NCBI GenBank assembly: GCA_037074705.1
Contig: CM073591.1
Coordinates: 134,919,032-134,983,031 of the forward strand
Direction of reading: 5' to 3'
DNA: 64,000 nt
From: Zhengitettix transpicula
Lineage: Eukaryota > Arthropoda > Insecta > Orthoptera > Tetrigidae
Every line of letters begins with the position of its first letter. Positions within the stretch are counted from its first letter, which is position 1. Positions 10,375 to 22,999 of the stretch are shown here, piece by piece. Both the position numbers and the translations under genes were made by a program. Under the pieces are notes generated by a model. The model made no database searches, had not been told where the DNA came from, and worked only from the letters and a program-made list of their open reading frames with translations.

Positions 10375-11025
10375 AGAGAAACATTTAAAACGAAAAAAAA
10401 TTACGTCTGATTGAAAATAAGAAAGGTAGCCAATTCAGACAAAAAAGTGATAATATAAATCCTACACAACGTTTCTGGGATCCTTGTCCCTTTCATCAGG
10501 TGCGAAGAAGAGCCTAGAGGGATACAACTGCACTTGTCAGTTGACAAAACTCAAAAGCAACGAAAAAGTAACGACAATGGGAGAGACGAAGGGTTAGCGT
10601 AATAATAAGGGAGCAACGATAATGGGAAATCAGGTTTCCGGATTATAAGGGATCATAGCAATTATTGAGTTTCATAGTGTCTGTTTATACATTAATAGCA
10701 GTGATGTTTGATTTAATGTGAAGCATCTCTGAAGTGAGTCTGGAATTGTGCCTGTGACAATGTCTAAAATATTAACATTTGATAATTATAATATGTTTGG
10801 ATACTACAGATTGTTTATCAATGGGAAGTTTGATATCAGACATATGTTCCTTGATACGTGTATTAAGGGAACGTTTTGTTTGCCCTATGTACCAAGAATT
10901 AGAACTAGAACAAGAGCTTTTCTAAACAACACAATGTTTGCAGTAGGTGTCAAGTGGGTCCTTGTGTTTTTTAAAACTGGTAGGAAAGGATATTAGTTGA
11001 TCTGTAAATGATGGATATTTAAAAC
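10375..11025 (-). mobile_element. second Penelope-like copy, truncated
   Basis: This copy aligns along its length with 4735-5395 of the first element, including the terminal region, the 3' non-coding region and the start of the GIY-YIG domain. On the minus strand a frame reads WYIGQTKRSLNTRIKEHMSD before decaying. It stops abruptly at about 11025, inside the linker, which suggests 5' truncation on insertion. A plus-strand frame at 10748-10996 is only its antisense shadow. Its hammerhead-like core (10471-10499) is the best preserved in the window. Confidence 0.82.
10471..10499 (-). ncRNA. hammerhead-ribozyme-like core
   Basis: On the minus strand the sequence reads CTGATGA, then AA, a stem-loop GGGA-CAAGGA-TCCC, A, then GAAAC followed by GTTGTG. 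CTGATGA and GAAAC are the two invariant strands of the hammerhead catalytic core, and the stem between them sits where stem II belongs. Penelope-like elements are known to carry hammerhead ribozymes in their terminal repeats. I could not confirm stems I and III, so activity is unproven. Confidence 0.55.
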
Positions 11026-12525
11026 ATTTAAAGTTCAGTCATCAGACGATCGAAAGAAACTTTGTGTTATTCACTTACTAATGCTCAATTTATCATTATT
11101 TTCCACTATATGAGCAAATATGAGCATCCGGGTAAATTCGGTTAATAATAATTTGATGCATTTTCCTTGGAATTATAAAACAATTTACCACAGTACTCAG
11201 GTAAAATTGACGTGAATGAAAATAGTTTCTGTTATAATGAATACATTAATTTAAATCAAATAAATTGAAAAAGAGTGATTGCGGTGACAAAAAACTGATA
11301 TTAGGCCTAATTATTTACTTTTACAAATGTTATGTTTACTAAAGTAGTCAATAGCATCGTAGGTAGGAGATTTTCCAGTCAATCTTACTTAAATGCTTAG
11401 ATGTATTGTCGGGAGACTGCGACCGGTTGCTTTTAATTTTGCTGTTTCCAAACTTCAACAACGCGTGTTTATAGCACGCGCCAGCAGCGAAGGTGCGTTG
11501 CGCACATTGAGTGAGGGAGTATAAACACATATACGTCGAACGCGGCCAACCACGAGGTGCTTACTGAAGCTGAAGGAAGGTGGAGCACCTCCTGATAAGA
11601 ACACTAAACTGCACATGCACTGCGCACTATAGTATTGCGTGAAAATGAAAAAAAAATAATATGTAAGGCGTATTTCAATATTTCATGTCACATACATGGT
11701 TTCAATGATAATAAAATTAAGTGTTGGTGTTTTTCATCTATCAGTTTCTGTTATAATCTTTGAGTGGAATATTCGTAATTATGGAGTCGAGTAGTGTTTA
11801 CTCAAATACAAGATTTTCAAGGACAAAATTTTATGGATTAACAAATATAAAATTAAACGTTTTCTTCCTGTTTTCTATTGTATATTATTTATCAAATACC
11901 TCAGACGTATTAACGACGATTTATTCTCTACTTTTTTTCCAGGCTTTATTTCCTTTCAGTGATTTGAATATCACAAGATCCTTACTACTATTCGTAAATA
12001 TCATAATATTTTGACAGTATCTGTTCGCTAGAGAATGGTAAACTTTAGAACTATGATTGTCAACTCCAAAGTTTCATGCATAAATTTCACAAAGCCTCGG
12101 AAAACACAGAGCAATTTTATACTCTCTGCCTTAGACTGAAGGCATCTCCTGTGACCCTAGTGTGGTACAGGCGTTTGGAATGAGAGGCCCAAGACAGAAG
12201 TATCAGATTTAGCAGGAGTCTTTCTCCCTCGTGCTCATAAAACAACACGACGAGCTTCAACAACCTACAAGGTTTGCTACTTTGTGAGAATAAACAGGTC
12301 TTGTAGCCCCAACAGTCAACGACATGAAGCGGGAGAACTTCCCACTCACGTGAGCCAAATTATTATGTCATAAAGGACGGTAAGCTAACCGAGGAAGTGG
12401 TAGACAAAGTGAATTTAAATTTCGAGGGTGAAATGTAAGTTAGAAATATAACAAATTCATGCACTTTACTTCAAGAGGAATTGCGAACAGCATTAGTTAA
12501 AAACCCATTACCAGTGAAAACTTTT
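11026..12525. other. intergenic DNA, mixed composition
   Basis: No transposon protein or host exon was recognised. Patches at about 11400-11610 and 12120-12400 are GC-richer than the rest and remain unexplained. Confidence 0.35.
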
Positions 12526-12527
12526 AC

Positions 12528-12650
12528 TTAAACAGAGAAACATTTAAAATGAAAAATATACATGCGTTTTGAAAATTCCTAGTAAGAAAAATACACAAAT
12601 ACAGACAAAAGAAGTGATGGAAAGCTTGTTGCTTTTTTCAGGTGCTAAGA
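12528..12650 (-). mobile_element. Penelope-like terminal fragment
   Basis: It shares AGAGAAACATTTAAAA and the following A-rich run with the 10.37-kb copy, then AAAAGAAGTGATGG and GCACCTGAAAAAAGCAACAAG on the minus strand. The GAAAC end of the hammerhead-like core has been lost. No coding part remains. Confidence 0.55.
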
Positions 12651-13085
12651 AAACTAAAAAACTTAAGAGCGGCACAACCCCGCAATACAGTCGAGTGTGT
12701 TGCATAAGCTCTTACAGTTGACATTCTCAAAAGTCTAGATATAAAATGAGGTTCCCTTCAGTGAATCACAGACAGGGTAGGAAGCCTGATATATAGACGA
12801 AGTTTTAATAAAATTTAATGAAACGGTGCTTATGGAATCGTCCATCGGATATAATGAGTGGTTTGCCCTCATACATTTGTACTTGTTTAGTTACTAAAGT
12901 AATAAACTAAAGAAAGAGGCATTCGACAAGAAATTCATTCATGATAATGATGATAAAATACCAGAAATAATGTAAACAAATAATCCAATGGCTTTAAGTA
13001 AGAAAATTGTTTATTAACAAAAACGAAATGATTTCAGTTGCAATAAGCAAAGCAGCAAAACTTTGATTTATACATTAATTATTAA

Positions 13086-13118
13086 ACCTGATAACCTCCT
13101 AAAAAGGACGAAACGTCT
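13086..13118 (+). ncRNA. hammerhead-like motif outside a recognised element
   Basis: The order is CCTGATAA, a possible stem TCCT-AAAA-AGGA, then CGAAACGTC. One core position differs from CTGANGA (A in place of the invariant G). The GGACGAAAC side matches textbook hammerheads. No host element was recognised around it, and stems I and III were not found, so this may be a chance match. Confidence 0.3.
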
Positions 13119-13289
13119 GTATATTTAATGCATTTATTAATATAAAACATATACATTCGTCGCTCGCTGGCCGACTGCTAGTGACTGACGTAATTTTATG
13201 GCGAGAAAAATTCACGCATGGAAGGAAGACCAATTTAAACCTGGGTTCTCACGCGGCCAGAACCTTTCTGTTGAGACGTAAAGGGCTAC

Positions 13290-13923
13290 CTTTTCGGAGG
13301 GTTTTCTAGGGTTTTCCCTGCATCACTTTTAGGCGAATTGCCGGGTAGGATCCTTAAACCATAGCCCGGTTAACTCTAGTTAACCCTTGGCTACCTTCCT
13401 CTACCCTTCCGCATCCCCCCTTTCAAATCCCTTTCCTATGCTATAAGAGGGGAGTTGCCACTATGTGGATTACCCTATACATAGCCTGTCTACACCTTGC
13501 CTTTCCCTCTCTCCATTTTTGAAGTAAGGTTCCCGCAAGGCGAGGCACCTAGACCTGTTTAGAGAGGTGTATGTTCCGGGACCGCAGACCTTGGAAATAC
13601 GATAAGAGTTGTTGTCTGTTCCCATTGAAACAGTCGGTCAGCTGCCTCCTAAACTGATCCCAGAGTGGCGAAGGGAAGGCTGCGTCCCCTCTTTCGCCAT
13701 CGGAAGGGCCAGGGACAATCACTTACTGCCCGACCTTCCTGATGTATATTTTCGAGGATTTGTTTTGCTTCACTTTTAGGCGGTGCTTGGGTAGGATTCT
13801 TAAACTATAGCCCGGGGGCCGTAGTTAACCTTTAGCTACATTATATTATTAAAACCCATTCCCATGCTACTGAAGGGGAGTTGATACCACGTGGATTACC
13901 CTCACGGAACCCGTCACTCTAAA
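13290..13923 (-). repeat. GC-rich interspersed repeat, about 1.2 units
   Basis: Read on the minus strand, this block matches the tandem units at 46.35-47.72 kb: the same runs for the GTAATCCACATAGTGGCAAC end, the ATAGCATAGGAAAGGGATTT segment, the GGTTTAAGGATCCTACCC segment and the GGAGGCAGCTG segment. Two partial-to-full units follow each other, with the ATAGCCCGG segment present at both about 13362 and 13810. I found no credible coding frame. The family is unrecognised; it could be a non-autonomous retroelement or a dispersed satellite. Confidence 0.75.
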
Positions 13924-13924
13924 A

Positions 13925-15410
13925 AAATTCACGAATGCTCTATATGCATATACTTTATTGTGAATTGAATAATTTATAATTTTTGAGCGACGGTTTTTGT
14001 ATATTTTGGAATTGGTATTTTTATTTCAGAATTTCCAACTACACATATCCATATCCATATTCAAACTGTGGTATTAGAAATGATTAAGCGATAAGGATTC
14101 ATAAAGTATTTTGAAGCCTGACTGCTCAGTGAAATTGTGCAAGCACTTAGTTCCAGATTGTTACAACCGTCTTGGTCGCTAAAGCGGAAAATTCGCACAA
14201 ACAGGGAATTAACACGATTAGTGTGGGAGGTTGTTAACAGATGACTTGAAGTGCGGGTGCCGAATAACAAGCTGGAATATACACCAACGTGAGAAAGTAA
14301 TGCAAAAAAAGATAAATTAACGGTTGTAAAGACTCTGAGACTTGGCTACGTCCAATATCGACGGGGAATCCACCCGTGAAAGTACAGAAAAGCCAAAGAA
14401 TGAATGGTGAAAAATAATTAGACCGGGAGGTCAGACAATGTGTAAAATGTAAACGTGAGAGGCCGTGGTGTATAAAATTAATAATTAAAGAATTAATAAT
14501 TTAATTTTGTATATTCATTTTATATAATTACGATTATAAGTCTAACTGTCAGTTTTGAGACATTCACTCTTTTATTCTAAGTCAAATTATTATTTTTTCA
14601 CATTCACAACATTACAAACTATACGCTAGTTATGTTATATTTTTTGAAAAACAATCTTCACTGGTTACAGCAAGATTTCTATTACACACTAGTAATTTTC
14701 ACCTCAAATAAGTGATTCAATATTAGTAATACTTGTAATAATCACATATTTTTTTAATTGACTCAACATTACATGTTATAGGCAGGTATTTAATATTTTG
14801 TAACATTTTACTGCTCTGCTTTAATTTATGTCTTTAAAAGTGAATATTTCTTTATTATATCACAATTGCTACGAAGTTATTTAATTAGCATCATACGATT
14901 TTTAAAATCTGATTTATTTCTCCTTCTTGTGGTTTATTTTAGACGTACACTAATTATTATCCTGAAGGTTTAGTGTTTGAAGCTATAAGTATTTTATTTG
15001 CTTTTTTATATCAAATAACAGATGAAAGTCTAAGATATAATCGAGAAAAGTTATTAGACACGAGGCTTTACCGTATAATAATTGCCTGAATGATTTAATG
15101 TATTAGACGATTCGATACCTCATGATAATTCATGCCAATCTATTCTTACCAATTTCACCATTTTCAAGTGTTGTCTGTTACCTCTTAACTTTGTCTCACA
15201 TGTTTTTGTTTTCATAAAAGTTATATTGAAGAGTAAAACATATTTTTCGTTCATATTATTCCGTACAAGTCGTATATTCTACTTTTAAATATGTTGTTTC
15301 CTAATAGTGAGTTCCTTATTTTATTCCATTAAGTATTAAAAAAAATCCAGAGACGTCAATTAATATTGAGTGAATTCTGGTTGTGAGTGCTTAAATATTT
15401 ATTTCCAACT
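13925..15410. other. AT-rich intergenic DNA, nothing recognised
   Basis: Apart from ordinary A/T runs I saw no repeat ends, protein remnants or structured motifs in this interval. Confidence 0.45.
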
Positions 15411-15414
15411 CCAG

Positions 15415-15530
15415 TATCTTATAGTCTTGGTGTAAGGAATTGAACCGTGGAGCGTGCCTCTTTACGAATTCATGGTGTGATTGAAGACCTCACGCCGTAA
15501 CGGTACGACTGCTAGCTCTGACGCAAATAT
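15415..15530 (-). mobile_element. possible tRNA-derived SINE remnant
   Basis: On the minus strand GGTTCAATTCC (15436-15446) fits the Pol III B-box consensus GGTTCRANTCC exactly. About 60 nt upstream TAGCAGTCGTACC (15502-15514) could be a weak A box. Spacing is longer than in a tRNA, and no poly-A or simple tail was seen, so this is tentative. Confidence 0.3.
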
Positions 15531-15534
15531 TCAA

Positions 15535-16010
15535 CGTTGTGTTACTGTTTCACAATGTAAATCTAAAGCAAAAGTTTGCACTGCCGTTGAAAATTAAACA
15601 CTGTCGTTATCACGTATACAAGTTACGCATTTTTTCTGAAGAACTTTTGATTAGTCTAGAAAAAGGATTGCTAAACCCACAGCCTTTTTGGCTATCAATT
15701 GGATATGACTGTAAAAAAAATTGTTTTTAGCAAAAAAAGTAGAATTTTGTTTTGGCATCGATGTATTTCTATCCAAAGTATTTCAAGCCTAATCAAAGTA
15801 CGGAAAAGGTCGTCCCATTTATATTTATATGCTGTTAGTCTCAGATATATCGCGAGTTTAACTATTGTTGATATATATATTGTAATAATAAACAATTTGC
15901 TTTTATAATTTATTCGCCCCACGTTGTGGAATCCATTCATGTAATAATCAAAAGGTAGGCTTTAATTAAATGAAAAGATAATAAAAAATTTACAAACAAA
16001 ATATTTATTT
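15535..16010. other. AT-rich DNA, nothing recognised
   Basis: Three overlapping frames of 63-81 codons on both strands occur here, but they overlap each other and resemble no family. Confidence 0.4.
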
Positions 16011-16014
16011 TATT

Positions 16015-16800
16015 TTGTGGCAATAAAAGATAATTTCAAACAAAATTTGAGATCGGATCTCTCAAGGCCTTTACTGGGTTTGATAATGAACACAAAAAAA
16101 TTGATTTAAAATCTTATTAACAAAACAGTTCACAATTTACCTAAATAATATGTCGATAGAATGAAATAAATTAAAAAGTAAATAAATTAACTTTTGATTG
16201 ACAATTAAAAGAGAACGAAATCTGACTTTATCCTTTAATTTGCGTTTACAATATTATTCAAAATTATGTTACTTACGGACCGTTGGTCTGGTACCAGAAC
16301 AATCAATTTTACCTCGGTCGGACACTTTTACACTCTTTAATTATTTAATATCAGGCCTTGGTTTTCAATAATTCTACACTTCAATTTAAAATTTGGCAAG
16401 ATTGGCTGTATTCTGTTGACTGCTCCGCTCCTCAATAATTTACCAATGTTATTCCGCAACAATTCCTCCACGAAGATTGTACAAGGTTCTATTTTGACGA
16501 AACTGGTATTACTTTACAATATTCACGTTGCAATATCTCGGTGAATGTTTTACTCTGCTCAATTTTTATAAATACCGTTCTCTGCAACGTTTTCACCGTC
16601 GGCCGTTTCTATTCTCCAATGATTCACCAACTTTATTATACTATGCTCGACGATGTCTGACCTCTGTACAATCCAGACCACAACGACCAACTAACTCTCC
16701 TAGAGCTCTCGAGTTTTAGCGCGCATACGCCATTTTTGACTTTTCGACAAAGCAAACGAGCTCGCTTCTCCATTGTTGCTTTGTTCGATCAGAACGCTAT
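16015..16800 (-). other. strand-asymmetric block, possible LTR or promoter remnant
   Basis: The plus strand is pyrimidine-rich from about 16380 to 16720. Read on the minus strand it resembles a retroelement control region: a palindrome-rich CGAGAGCTCTAGGAG start, a TATA-like AGTATAATAAAG and then GC-richer leader sequence. I found no coding domain, no primer-binding site I could defend and no second LTR. It could equally be a leader or an unrelated old repeat. Confidence 0.22.
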
Positions 16801-17118
16801 AATGGATTTGTCAAACAATTCAAATTTTATGTCCAAACAATTCATGGCCTAATTAACTATTGCTACAATATATATATAAATGTATTATTGCGACTTTACG
16901 TTAACGATTTACACTGGTTTACCCTTTAATAAATCATATCCATGTCAGCATATATTTAAAAATGAAGGACGGGTACTTAATTTATATGGAAATAATTTTG
17001 TTGTTACTTTAAATTTTATGGAATCATCAAACCACCAAACTAAGTTTTAATGCCTTCATTTAAAAATAATATATTTAGTTGTGTTTCTGTCCAATTTTGG
17101 TATACACCCACTGTTCAT

Positions 17119-17121
<3 letters not shown>

Positions 17122-17160
<39 letters not shown>
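17122..17160. repeat. (TA)n microsatellite
   Basis: About 19 uninterrupted AT repeats. A 106-codon plus-strand frame runs through it, giving a run of alternating Ile/Tyr, and is therefore spurious. Confidence 0.95.
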
Positions 17161-17163
<3 letters not shown>

Positions 17164-19538
17164 GTTACTGCCATTAGTAGAAGCTACTGAGTCTCAAATT
17201 TCAACTTTAAGAACCTTAAGTAAGCGAGTGTTATTCGAAGCGTTCATTCAATATTATCTTTATGGGGGTAACGCTCCTTCGACTTTTAAAGAGGTCTTTT
17301 CCTCAAGATTCTTCGTAGAACTCTTCACTCCCCCATCTTCCAATGAATTTTTTTTTATGTTTTTAACTGATGGCATCCATTTCCTATTAGCGACACATTG
17401 AAACACATAGAAGAAGAAAGAAAGAGAAACTATTTACTTTTACTTTATCTAAGGTTATTTTAATTGTATTTGTTCTCAGAATTTATGGAAATGAAGATAA
17501 ATTCTTTTATTGACACGACGTTAATGAAGTTAGAGTTCGTGAAATATTAAAGAAGGATGTAGAAAAGACGTAAAAATTATAATATGGTTTTACCGTGTCA
17601 AATGGTATTTAAAAATTAGAATAATAATCAATCAATGACAAATAAATTTGTAAATTATAAGGAGTCCAATACCATTAAAGATTATATCTATTTAGTATAA
17701 TCAAACCCACTGACATTGATAGCTCGAAGTTTCATGGTCCGTCCGTGCTATTTTGTATTATATTTTCTCGGACTTTTAAGAAGATAAGATTGAGCTGAAA
17801 CATCCTCATGACAGAACTGGTAGCGCTCTACCGTGGACAGTGTTCGGGTAGTTATCGGTACAGAGAGAACTTTTTCCGTGATCCAAATTTTGGTTTACAA
17901 GCTTATGTAAACAACAGTTTCAACTGTGTTATAATCATTGGCATAATTGTCACCCGAAAGAAGCATACAGTGATTGTGTTGAGGGTTTGAAAAACGTTTA
18001 TTCGAAGGAGCGAAAGCCGCAGAACGACCAACACACAAATAAAATCAGAGCGACAATAATTTTAAATAGAAAAGTCGTATTTTAAAGTTGTATTTTAAAC
18101 GTTTCTATTGTAACGGCTGCATCAACTTTCCTTATAGCATTGCATTAGAAACTACGGGAAATGGATGTACGAGACCTTTTCCATTTTGGCAACGTTCCTA
18201 CTCATCGATCGGCCCTTACGCAAGATTTTTGTCCATATCAACAAGTCTGAACTAATGTCACAGTAACACGTTCCTGACTGTTTTTTCCCCCAATGGAGGA
18301 CTACTTTCAACTGTGTCATTATTGATAAAACATAGGACCTGGTAAATGATGAAGTTGAGTGAAATTAGTTGCACTATGTGCACCTTGAATTCAATATTTA
18401 GTATTACCGTTGGAACAGTTGTCCAATAATTGTGGGCTCTCGAGTTCTTATCTGACCATATATACACAATGATGCGTTATTGCCAAACTTTTTTTTTGAA
18501 CTGTGAGCTCATTCCGGACGTGAATGCAGAGTCCGTGCAATTCTATTACCTAAAAGTTTGGATTGGCGTCGGAATAAGCGCAATAGTTGAGATGGCAAAA
18601 ATGGTGCAGAAAAAGTCAATTAGATTTCATTCTTGCCCACACATTTTCAAATCACACTAATAGCAAATGTACTTAAATGTACATTAAAGAGTTGTCATTA
18701 TTTATGAAAGCAATATCTGAGTTTGATAGAACTCGTACCGTACTTGCCCTGCAGTACTACATCATACAAATCAGCAAATGATTGAAAGCTTGTCTTCTCG
18801 AAATATCTGTAGCCAGCGGGCTCTCATTTTATTGAAATGTAGGTTCTTTATATGTCATACAAGACGAAGCTTGGCTCCATTTTAAATCGGAAACAAATCA
18901 TGTAGCAGCATCACAGAATATGACAAAATTGAGAATATAAAGTCTGTACAGTCATCTCTTCTACAGTTCATGTATGACGTCAATTATTTTATCTGTTCTG
19001 CGAAGGAAAATATTCTATCTAAATTCAGTACGTTTTATCGACGGGGTGGCGGAACAGGGTTTCTCCAAAATGATGTTTACATGCGTGCAGAACAGTAGAA
19101 AATTTGTGTAAAGGAATAGGGGACGCGCTGGAAATGTAGAGTAAGATTATGAGAGAAGTTTTCCAATAATAAATCGTGCTACATACACAGTACGAATTTT
19201 TCAATAAAAGATAACGAAATTTCCGTTATTATGAAGCACGAAAGATAGTACTGAGCACTGATAAAAATAAACACAGCATATAACGATGCTTGCCTAGGGG
19301 CGAGTCATTGAAAAAAGTTGGACATTAAAAATGAAGATACATAAACGATATTTTACCATTGTTAAGCACTGAAATTATCAACAATTTTTTTATACGAAAT
19401 TTTGAATAAATTATTTAGAATTAGACCGAAGATTAAGAAAATGGAAACATTTAGATGTTGAGTACCGTTTTGGTGAGGGCCGAAGCTTATAATTTTATTA
19501 TAAGTATAAAAAATGTAATTTATATAACAAACTTATAT

Positions 19539-19540
<2 letters not shown>

Positions 19541-19572
<32 letters not shown>
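19541..19572. repeat. (TA)n microsatellite
   Basis: About 15 uninterrupted TA repeats embedded in AT-rich sequence. Confidence 0.95.
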
Positions 19573-19579
<7 letters not shown>

Positions 19580-21564
19580 TTGAAACCATTAAAGTATGGT
19601 TGGATGGAAAAAATAATATAAAAGAAGAAATTGGAAAATTTGGATTCTAATAAAATTCAGATTAAAATTCTGTGTTGCATTAGTAAATGTCAGATGTGAA
19701 TACTGATGATCAAGAAATTGTCAGTTGAACGATTCTGTATATGTTTACTTTAGTACTAAACGTGTGCTTTAAATATAACGATATTATTACAGGAAAATAA
19801 AAATTTTCTCCAATAATTACCTCAAGAAAGAATTGCTTGTAAGCCTCTAACCTCTCAAACCAAAATAAGAAAGTTAGTTAGTGATCTGATACAGTGAGAA
19901 TCCGCCCACTCTGCAAGGGTATCGAATACTCAGAAATTGAGCACAGTTATATATGAACAGTTGAAAGTCAATCCATTTTAATATGTCTCCTAAATTATAT
20001 AGTAAGCTTTTCTTCATGCGTTTTAACATACAAATGCGAACTATCAATTTATGATTGTTTGATATGGATTAAATCTTGTTTACGGGGATAATTTTTATTA
20101 TATCAGATGAATTCTCATGTTTATATGTTTTTTCCTCGTTAGTTTGACTAAGAAGGCGATGTCTAATAATTTATTAATTACGTTTTAAGAGGATTCTTTT
20201 TATATTTTTAAATTAACTTTTTAATTAATTATAATTATTAGTGAACGATTAAAAATAACTAAAAAATTTCATGTGAAAATCACACAGTTATGTACAGAAT
20301 TATAAAAACTATCGATCAAGGGTAGGTCTGAAAATAGTTCAAAAGGACGGTATGAATTAACCATTACACTAACCTAACATATTAAATATTTGTAAAACAA
20401 TAAAATCGAATCTTGAAAAATTTTGACAAAACAACAAAAGCAGCGTACTATTAGAAAGGACTACAGAGATTTATGGTACATTAAAATATTAAAAATTTAC
20501 TACAGTATTTATATACTTGGATGCTGTCTTCACTCCCTGTCATGAATTATATATTTGAAACTTTGAGAGAAAGTCACAGTCACTTGAAATTCTTTGATTA
20601 AACTCAATTTCAATTATTTTAAAAAAATTTTAAACCACAAATTTCCAATATTATTCAACTTTTATTTTACACAAGCGCAAAAAAATGACTAATTCAATTT
20701 TTTTGACTGAGTTCTTGTTTTGACTAGAGTGAAACTTTCGAAGAATTTTTTTCTGTAATTATATTATCGCGACTGTTGAACGCAGACACGTCGTTTGTAT
20801 CTCAATTTAAAGCATATAAAATTTATGAATATTATATCTTTACCATTTTATTTGTATATTTTGAGAAATATGCGTTGACGATATATGAAAACACAAAGCC
20901 GAGTCAGGCAAAGAACATTAAACATTGTCCGTCCTGACACATTCCTTTTGTGTGTCATCGCGATCGCGGTGCTTGATTACTATTAATGTTCGATAAAGGA
21001 TGAATAGTTTGTCAATGTAACTCTCTCGAGAAATGAGAACAATGTATATAAATGAAATGACATCGTTGTAATATGTAGACGTTTTCAATAATTTTACAAA
21101 GTCGTGATAAGGAAGGGAAAAGTGAATTATAGTATATATTTTTATTTATAATGTTTTTCATGTAAGTCAGCGGAAGAGTTTTAATAAATAGTTTAGAATG
21201 GTTTTATGCATTTCTATTGCAGTGCGTAGTCATACTAATTTTTAGATATTAGGCAATATATTATGTTTTTATTCGTGGTACTCCCGTAAAAATACATTAT
21301 GATATTGTTTTTAATTGCATAAAATATTTTTTGTCACAAACTGCACATAGTTACAGAGGTTATATTGTTTTATATTTGACTTGTCTTCTATTTATTATTT
21401 CTATTTACTTTTTAATGAGGACAAAATTTAAGCGTTCCAGAAGCTAATATTTCTATTATCTGAATTCTTTACTTCCTAATATTTTAGAGAGAACATTTGT
21501 TCCATTTCAGTGAGTTTTTTTTAACTTAAACGAGCTGACATTGTCTCGTCTTTGTGAAGGAGGC

Positions 21565-21800
21565 GTTATGCTGAGAGAGGTTGGTATCTGCAGAGCCTTT
21601 GTTTGAAAGAGTCACCCAGGTAGAGGGTTCCTCTGCGGGACGAACGGCTGGTCGCCTGCTAATTGTTGCCGGTTCTTGTCGAGGACCACGCTAATGAGCT
21701 CCGCAGAGCTAATGAGCCCGTCTGCTGGCACGGATGGCGTCGCGTAGCGCGTGTGGGGACGCTGCCCTCACACCAACGAACCTCTTATAGTCGCATAGTT
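21565..21800. promoter_or_regulatory. GC-rich block with paired TAATGAGC sites, candidate enhancer
   Basis: The block is far richer in G+C than its flanks. It holds two identical 10-mers GCTAATGAGC (21690-21699 and 21708-21717) separated by 8 bp, plus a nearby TAATTG (21660-21665). TAAT-core sites are bound by homeodomain proteins, and close pairs are typical of developmental enhancers. A 72-codon plus-strand frame (21663-21881) crosses it without recognisable homology. The enhancer role is inference from motif and composition. Confidence 0.35.
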
Positions 21801-22735
21801 TCGCTTCTGACATGTATTTCAACATCAACAAGTAGAGAACATTTCAGTAAATTCTTATTACAAAGAAAACAATTCCGATAAAGGTTGAAATAATTTTTAT
21901 CGGATGGTTCCCAGTAAATGAAATGGATAGTGTTGTGATAGGCGATGTTAATAAGTTTTCTAATTTATGATAAGAATGTGAAAAATATAGAGTAATTTAG
22001 TTTCAGAATTAAAATTCTTCAGGTATGTCCTCACACTGCAGATAAAGTAAATTGACACTCTCTAACTTTTAACTGTTCTCTGTTCTTGAACCGGCGTACG
22101 GAAAGATCTCCACAGTTGATCAGGAACACTTTCGGGATGCCGTTAATCTGGAGCTTCGATTCGTACTCTACAATTATAATTTGCGCTGCATTTCACTTGA
22201 TTGTCGCTTCCGAATATAAACTAGCATTTTTTAGTTCAATAATTAAAACAAAGAATTTAAGAGTAATCAATAGAATTTATACATAAAAGAGTTTTCAATT
22301 ATAAACATAATAAATCAGTGTTTTAATACTGAATTTATATATTCTGAAAGAGTTAATACGTTGATAACATAATTACAATCCAAGTCTTGGAAAATAACTT
22401 CCTTCCTTCTTGTAGATTTAACAATATTAAACATACACAAAGCCAATAATAATAATATTTAAGTCGAATTCATTTCATTAAAGTATATATATGTATATTA
22501 TTTAATTTACCCAATTAGTAATAAGTCAAGAAATTAGTCACAAATATTGTTGTTGATATAGTGATCATTTGTTGTTGTCTAGCCTTCTCCATTAATGCAT
22601 CTCTATTTTCAAAGAAATGGAGACGAAAGTGAAAAATTTTAAAGACCAGATGAAAAGGTGAAACATTAATGTGGTTTCGATTAGGAGAAATAATACTGTG
22701 CAGGCAGCTAACTGATGAAGGATGTTCAGACGAAA
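21800..22735. other. AT-rich DNA, nothing recognised
   Basis: No repeat ends or coding remnants were recognised in this stretch. Confidence 0.4.
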
Positions 22736-22737
22736 AG

Positions 22738-22998
22738 GCCGACCTGCTGTGGTACAGCGGTCAGCGCCTCGCATCACAGAAATCCCTGATATGAATCCCG
22801 GCATTGGTATGGATATTTGTGTTCGTCATTTTCAAGAAATCTGGGTTACGGCTGAAGGAGATTAGATACGCTGACCACGTGCCACTCCAAAAAAATCAGG
22901 AATGTGTCATGAAAGATAGTTTGGTAGCCGTCCAGGTAGTCCAAGACCCCCTCTAATTTTGCTGTACTGTTAAGAGAAGAAGAAGATAAAGAGAAAAA
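22738..22998 (+). mobile_element. tRNA-derived SINE
   Basis: The head carries a Pol III A box (TGGTACAGCGG, 22750-22760) and a B-box-like GATATGAATCC (22789-22799) about 40 nt apart, as in a tRNA. A tRNA-unrelated body follows, with GGAGATTAGATACGCTGACC, and the tail is a purine-rich simple run (GAAGAAGAAGATAAAGAG). Head, body and simple tail in this order define a SINE. It would be copied in trans by a LINE reverse transcriptase. The B box has drifted from the consensus, so the copy is old. A 70-codon minus-strand frame here is a shadow. Confidence 0.7.
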
Positions 22999-22999
22999 C

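Larger units (their letters stand above)
16800..21560. other. AT-rich gene-free interval with two (TA)n tracts
   Basis: Both strands were read without finding a gene or recognised transposon. It holds microsatellites at 17.12 and 19.54 kb. A CGATCG-containing GC patch near 20930-20980 stands out slightly. The many frames of 60-106 codons are scattered and unconvincing. Confidence 0.4.

Noticed and set aside
10748..10996. 82-codon plus-strand frame
   Set aside because: It is antisense to the GIY-YIG region of the second Penelope copy.
17081..17401. 106-codon plus-strand frame
   Set aside because: It runs through a (TA)n tract giving an Ile/Tyr run, with no recognisable domain.
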